Source of the DNA: Salinivirgaceae bacterium | GTDB lineage: Bacteria > Bacteroidota > Bacteroidia > Bacteroidales > SZUA-534 | Direction: 5' to 3' | Assembly: GCA_017527435.1 (NCBI GenBank) | Contig: JAFXQB010000023.1 | Location: 1 to 46,210, forward strand | DNA length: 46,210 nt | Shown here: positions 43,090 through 46,210 of the stretch, piece after piece | How positions within the stretch are numbered: the stretch's first letter is position 1 | Layout: every line of letters begins with the position of its first letter | Notes under the pieces: generated by a model | The model's database searches: none | Told to the model about the DNA's origin: nothing | Seen by the model: only the letters and a program-made list of their open reading frames with translations | Made by a program: the position numbers and the translations under genes

Positions 43090-46000
43090 CTATTTGTTCA
43101 TCAGTTGCTCAATCAGGCTGCGCAACTCATCAATTTGCTGTTGCAAGTTGGCCTTGTCTGTTTTGAAGGCTTCCAGCTGCTTCTGCTGATTGTCGATTAT
43201 TTGCTGCTGCTCCTTCATTGCTTCGATAAGGATTGGGGTAAGATTTGAATACTGAACAGATTTGAAGCCATCGGCATCAGTGATTACCAATTCAGGGAAC
43301 TCCTTTTCAATCTCTTGGGCAATGACACCAATGTGTTTGCGGTTGTCGAAGCCGTAGTCCATACTGTCGGCGGTAACACCTTTTGCGGCAGCCATCTCTT
43401 CGCGGTTCTTCCAGTAGTAGCTTACGCCACGCAAGCGTAATACCTTCTCTAATGAGCCACAGAGAGTCTCAATATCCTTTTTCAGACGGATGTCGGAATC
43501 AGTAACCGTTCCGGTTGCTTTGACATTGCCGACAAAATATCCTGCCCAATTGGTAGTGGCTTCATCGGCATACCCATAAACTCCGTATGCTGTTGCACCG
43601 CCCTCTGCAGATCCTCGCAAACCATATGTGTTACCTTTTTTTAAATAGTTGCCATTGGCATCCATCCTTTGGACAAACACGCGCACACCATTTTGTTCTT
43701 TTGCGTCGTCAACTTGGTATGTGACATTACCAAAATATGCGTAATTAATATGTGATTTGTTGGCATCAGTTATATATGAATATACTCCATATTGGTCGTT
43801 AGTGCTATTGTAAGCGGTGGCATTAACGTACACTCCATATTGTCCGGTACCACCGGCATAAAGGCTTCTCCATCGTTTTGAACTCGAACCCAAGTCACAG
43901 TTGTTAGTAGGCATCCAGTTGCCATTAACTTCTGCTCCACTTATTGATGCTGTGCTAATATAGCCCCATTTCTTATCACCACTACCCAATTCATATACAC
44001 CATCTGTTGATGGAGTGAGATTTCCTGCGATTGTTGCTTTTTGTATAGTGGCACTTTGTATGGTTGCTCCGTATAAATAATTGGTGTACACATAGTTCCA
44101 TTTATAAGAGCTTGACCCCAAATTGTACGAACCGCTTGCATTTGGCGTAAGATTGCCTTGAATTGAGAATGCACCATTTACGGTTAGGCTACCATTAAGA
44201 GTTGTATTGCCGTTTTTTAGCATAACAAGAGCGTCTTTTTTCGTTGTCGGTGTGCCGTTTCCTATAACAAGCAGCCGATCTGTATTATATGCTGTTGTGG
44301 GGGAATTTGATGAAGAATATAGTGTGTAATCTGTATTATAATAGCCGATAGCTGTTTCGCCATACGATTTTGCTGTTACATTATTTCCTATGGCTGTAGA
44401 ATAATAGCCGGATGCTGTCGGGTAATTTCCTATAGCTGTAGAATAATTGCCAGCCGCACTTGAGTAGTAACCTAATGCCATCGCACCCCATCCTTTAGCT
44501 TCTGAATAATATCCGCCAGCCATTGAATAATAAGCTGATGCTTTTGTGTAACCGCCAATAGCTGTTGTATATAATTGCGAAGCTCGTGAGTGGTTGCCAA
44601 TGGCAATTGATGAAGCAGCAGATGCAGTATCATTAGAACCTATTGCTATGGCATCTTGACCAGAAGCCACAGTAACATAGCCAACAGCGAAAGAGTGTAG
44701 GTTAGTGGCTTGAGCTTTCTGGCCCAAAGCGACAGCGCTTTCACCCTTAGCTTCTGTTTCATAACCAAATGCAACTGATTGGGGGCCAGTTGCCTTTGCT
44801 TGATAGCCACCGGCTATCGCATAAACGCTGGTCGCTTCTGATCCATAGCCCATTGCTGTAGACCCCCATCCTTTGGCTAATGTTAAGTATCCCAATGTTG
44901 TTGCGTAAATGGCTTGTGCTCTTGAGTCAAATCCCAAGGCCATCGATGATTTTGCTGTGGCTTGAGCATTGCTTCCAAATGCGAATGCTTTTTCATCTAA
45001 AGCTTTTGCACTATTGCCAATGGCAAATGCACTATCGCCAGATGCTTGACTTTTGGCGCCTAACGATATTGCTTTTACACCAGTAGCCTTGGCTTGGTAG
45101 CCGATGGCGGTGGCGTATGAGTCGGTTGTGGCAGAAGCTGCTGTAACTTTCGATTGGTAGCCCATTGCAGTGGCGTATTTCCCTTGTACTTCCGATTGGT
45201 AGCCGATGGCCGTAGAGTAATCGGAGCTTGCCGCCACTTTCGATGCATCACCAAATGCGATGGAACTTATGCCTTTAGCTTCCGATTGGTAGCCTCCTGC
45301 TATTGAATAAGCTCCCGATGCCGTTGAGCCCGAACCCATAGCAGTGGCCGCAGTGCCAGATGCTGTTGTATTGTAACCCATTGCGGTGGCATATTGCGCT
45401 CCAGCTTTTGAACTGAATCCCAAGGCCATCGCTTGTGTGCTTGTGGCTTGCGCCGATACACCAAATGAGAGAGCATTGGTCTGAGTTGCCGATGCGCCGT
45501 CGCCAATGGCTACCGCACTTGCTCCTGATGCAACAGTCGATTTGCCAAATGCGAACGAGCTGCTGCCTGTTGCCTGAGCTTGGTTGCCTATGGCGGTCGA
45601 TGTCTCACCTGTTGCAACAGATTTGTAGCCTAATGCTTGTGAGTAGTTGCCTTTCGCTTTGTTTTGGTAACCGGCGTTGAATGAGTTTGTGCCCACATCG
45701 TTGGCGTTGTCAACTTTTAGATTGCCAGCCATAAAGGCGTTCTTTTCGGGATACCAATAGATGCGGTTTTCACCATTTAGTGTTTTAGCGTTGGTTGCAA
45801 GGTCGATATTAAAAAGATTGTTGGTTGCAGAGCCTTTTGAGCCATCGCGGCCGCTAACGGCGAAGCCCGAAGGCCCGTCGCCGCCTTTTCCTGCACCACC
45901 GCGTCCGCTAACAGCAAAGCCCGATGGAGCGTTGCCGTCTTTTGCACCGTTTCCACCGTTGATATAGAAACGGGTGCTGTCTGTGTTTATGGTCATATAA

Positions 46001-46210
46001 TCTTCGTCAACTCCGTCTTTTGTTGCGTCGCGGCCAGTGATAAGGAAGCCGCTGCGCTTGATTTTCGAGCCGTCATTGTCGAATTTTATCTGTGTGCCAT
46101 CGGTGGCCACTTTCATATAGTCGGTGGCTTCGCCAGCTTTGGTGGCATCGCGGCCAGTGATGAGGAAGCCGCTGCGCTTGATCTTTGCTCCGTCACCATC
46201 AAGCGTGTTG
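43090..46210 (-). CDS. Giant fibre/adhesin with YadA-type head repeats and S74 chaperone, 5' end outside window
   Basis: The minus frame is open to the right edge (1040 codons seen). An in-frame ATG at 46116 is internal: upstream codons continue the same 40-residue repeat (IKRSGFLITGRDATK). After Gly-rich GFAVSGRGG/GFAVSGRDG units come about 31 head repeats of 14 residues (A(I/M/L)GxxxxAxG), as in YadA/Hep_Hag adhesins. Then follow segments repeated as GNLTPNASGSYNLGSSSYKWNYV, LTPSTDGVYELGSGDKKWGYI and NWMPTNNCDLGSSSKRWRSL. The end is a peptidase S74 intramolecular chaperone (SDIRLKKDIETL, HIGVIAQEIEKEFPELV) and a trimeric coiled coil. The Ser/Lys pair in SDIRLKK may be the self-cleavage dyad. 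No T9SS signal or beta-barrel anchor is seen at the C-terminus. Likely a trimeric surface or fibre protein of unknown target. Confidence 0.88.
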   Translation of the reverse strand, partial: NTLDGDGAKIKRSGFLITGRDATKAGEATDYMKVATDGTQIKFDNDGSKIKRSGFLITGRDATKDGVDEDYMTINTDSTRFYINGGNGAKDGNAPSGFAVSGRGGAGKGGDGPSGFAVSGRDGSKGSATNNLFNIDLATNAKTLNGENRIYWYPEKNAFMAGNLKVDNANDVGTNSFNAGYQNKAKGNYSQALGYKSVATGETSTAIGNQAQATGSSSFAFGKSTVASGASAVAIGDGASATQTNALSFGVSAQATSTQAMALGFSSKAGAQYATAMGYNTTASGTAATAMGSGSTASGAYSIAGGYQSEAKGISSIAFGDASKVAASSDYSTAIGYQSEVQGKYATAMGYQSKVTAASATTDSYATAIGYQAKATGVKAISLGAKSQASGDSAFAIGNSAKALDEKAFAFGSNAQATAKSSMALGFDSRAQAIYATTLGYLTLAKGWGSTAMGYGSEATSVYAIAGGYQAKATGPQSVAFGYETEAKGESAVALGQKAQATNLHSFAVGYVTVASGQDAIAIGSNDTASAASSIAIGNHSRASQLYTTAIGGYTKASAYYSMAGGYYSEAKGWGAMALGYYSSAAGNYSTAIGNYPTASGYYSTAIGNNVTAKSYGETAIGYYNTDYTLYSSSNSPTTAYNTDRLLVIGNGTPTTKKDALVMLKNGNTTLNGSLTVNGAFSIQGNLTPNASGSYNLGSSSYKWNYVYTNYLYGATIQSATIQKATIAGNLTPSTDGVYELGSGDKKWGYISTASISGAEVNGNWMPTNNCDLGSSSKRWRSLYAGGTGQYGVYVNATAYNSTNDQYGVYSYITDANKSHINYAYFGNVTYQVDDAKEQNGVRVFVQRMDANGNYLKKGNTYGLRGSAEGGATAYGVYGYADEATTNWAGYFVGNVKATGTVTDSDIRLKKDIETLCGSLEKVLRLRGVSYYWKNREEMAAAKGVTADSMDYGFDNRKHIGVIAQEIEKEFPELVITDADGFKSVQYSNLTPILIEAMKEQQQIIDNQQKQLEAFKTDKANLQQQIDELRSLIEQLMNK
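45905..46195 (-). repeat. 120-base coding repeat in the fibre gene
   Basis: The segment at about 46025-46074 recurs at 46145-46194 with few differences, 120 bases (40 codons) apart, coding GxxIKRSGFLITGRDATK. Shorter Gly-rich units (GPSGFAVSGR, APSGFAVSGR) follow at 45845-45935. The array continues past the right edge. Confidence 0.8.

Noticed and set aside
43090..46210. Trimeric autotransporter (type Vc) or prophage tail fibre
   Set aside because: There is no C-terminal membrane anchor barrel, and the window shows no phage genes to the left. The description as a fibre with S74 chaperone is as far as the sequence goes.

Overview
The window looks like a chromosomal segment of a Bacteroidetes bacterium, most likely order Bacteroidales. 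The signs are: repeated matches to the Bacteroidetes promoter (TTG, 19-20 bases, TAnnTTTG) at rpsF, the zap genes, the arginine operon and a cation transporter; a type IX secretion (T9SS) C-terminal sorting domain; a DUF2795 protein; a choice-of-anchor L/OmpA protein; a class I PurE; and an arginine operon headed by a GNAT gene. No rRNA, tRNA, insertion sequence, integrase or CRISPR array was seen.

Layout. 1-5727: a minus-strand two-gene unit, a small secreted protein with one YD motif plus a T9SS sorting domain, followed 12 bases later by a giant SpvB/FG-GAP/RHS protein that runs off the left edge. It is preceded by a leader with several mutually exclusive stems and an intrinsic terminator ending exactly at the first start codon. 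6008-7211: rpsF-rpsR-rplI operon with promoter and terminator. 7320-14009: cell-wall and secreted hydrolase block (M23 peptidase, anmK, C69 peptidase, nucleotide pyrophosphatase-like enzyme, HEYSH metalloprotein). 14185-16228: dnaK with a sigma-54-like upstream site and a terminator. 16414-17624: an AT-rich pair of unknown genes (UDG-fold-like and TPR-like). 17729-22938 (minus): purE, ridA, siaC-like, OmpA/anchor-L, pseudouridine synthase, PAP2 phosphatase, obg. 23130-25620: ZapB-like, zapA, a probable 6S RNA, rny.

25704-30968: nucleotide-sugar genes, wbpE-wbpD-wbpB-like (diacetamido-glucuronate pathway) and rfbA-rfbC-rfbB (dTDP-4-keto-rhamnose). 31047-32733: DUF2795 protein, a methyltransferase and divergent ybaK. 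32812-36114: arginine operon (GNAT, argG, PspC-domain protein, argC). 36207-40462 (minus): secreted GH2 beta-galactosidase followed by a CDF transporter. 40888-42882: a HAMP-GAF-PAS membrane sensor without an output domain. 43090-46210 (minus): a giant YadA-head-repeat adhesin or fibre with a C-terminal S74 self-cleaving chaperone, open at the right edge.

How parts may work together. In Porphyromonas gingivalis the sugar joining T9SS cargo to the cell surface is made by the Wbp/Vim pathway. This window carries both a T9SS cargo gene and three Wbp-type genes, so the two regions may be functionally linked. The least explained items are the structured leader plus split T9SS/RHS unit at the left edge, the AT-rich gene pair after dnaK, and the internally duplicated fibre gene at the right edge. 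All calls come from reading the sequence; no database search was run.
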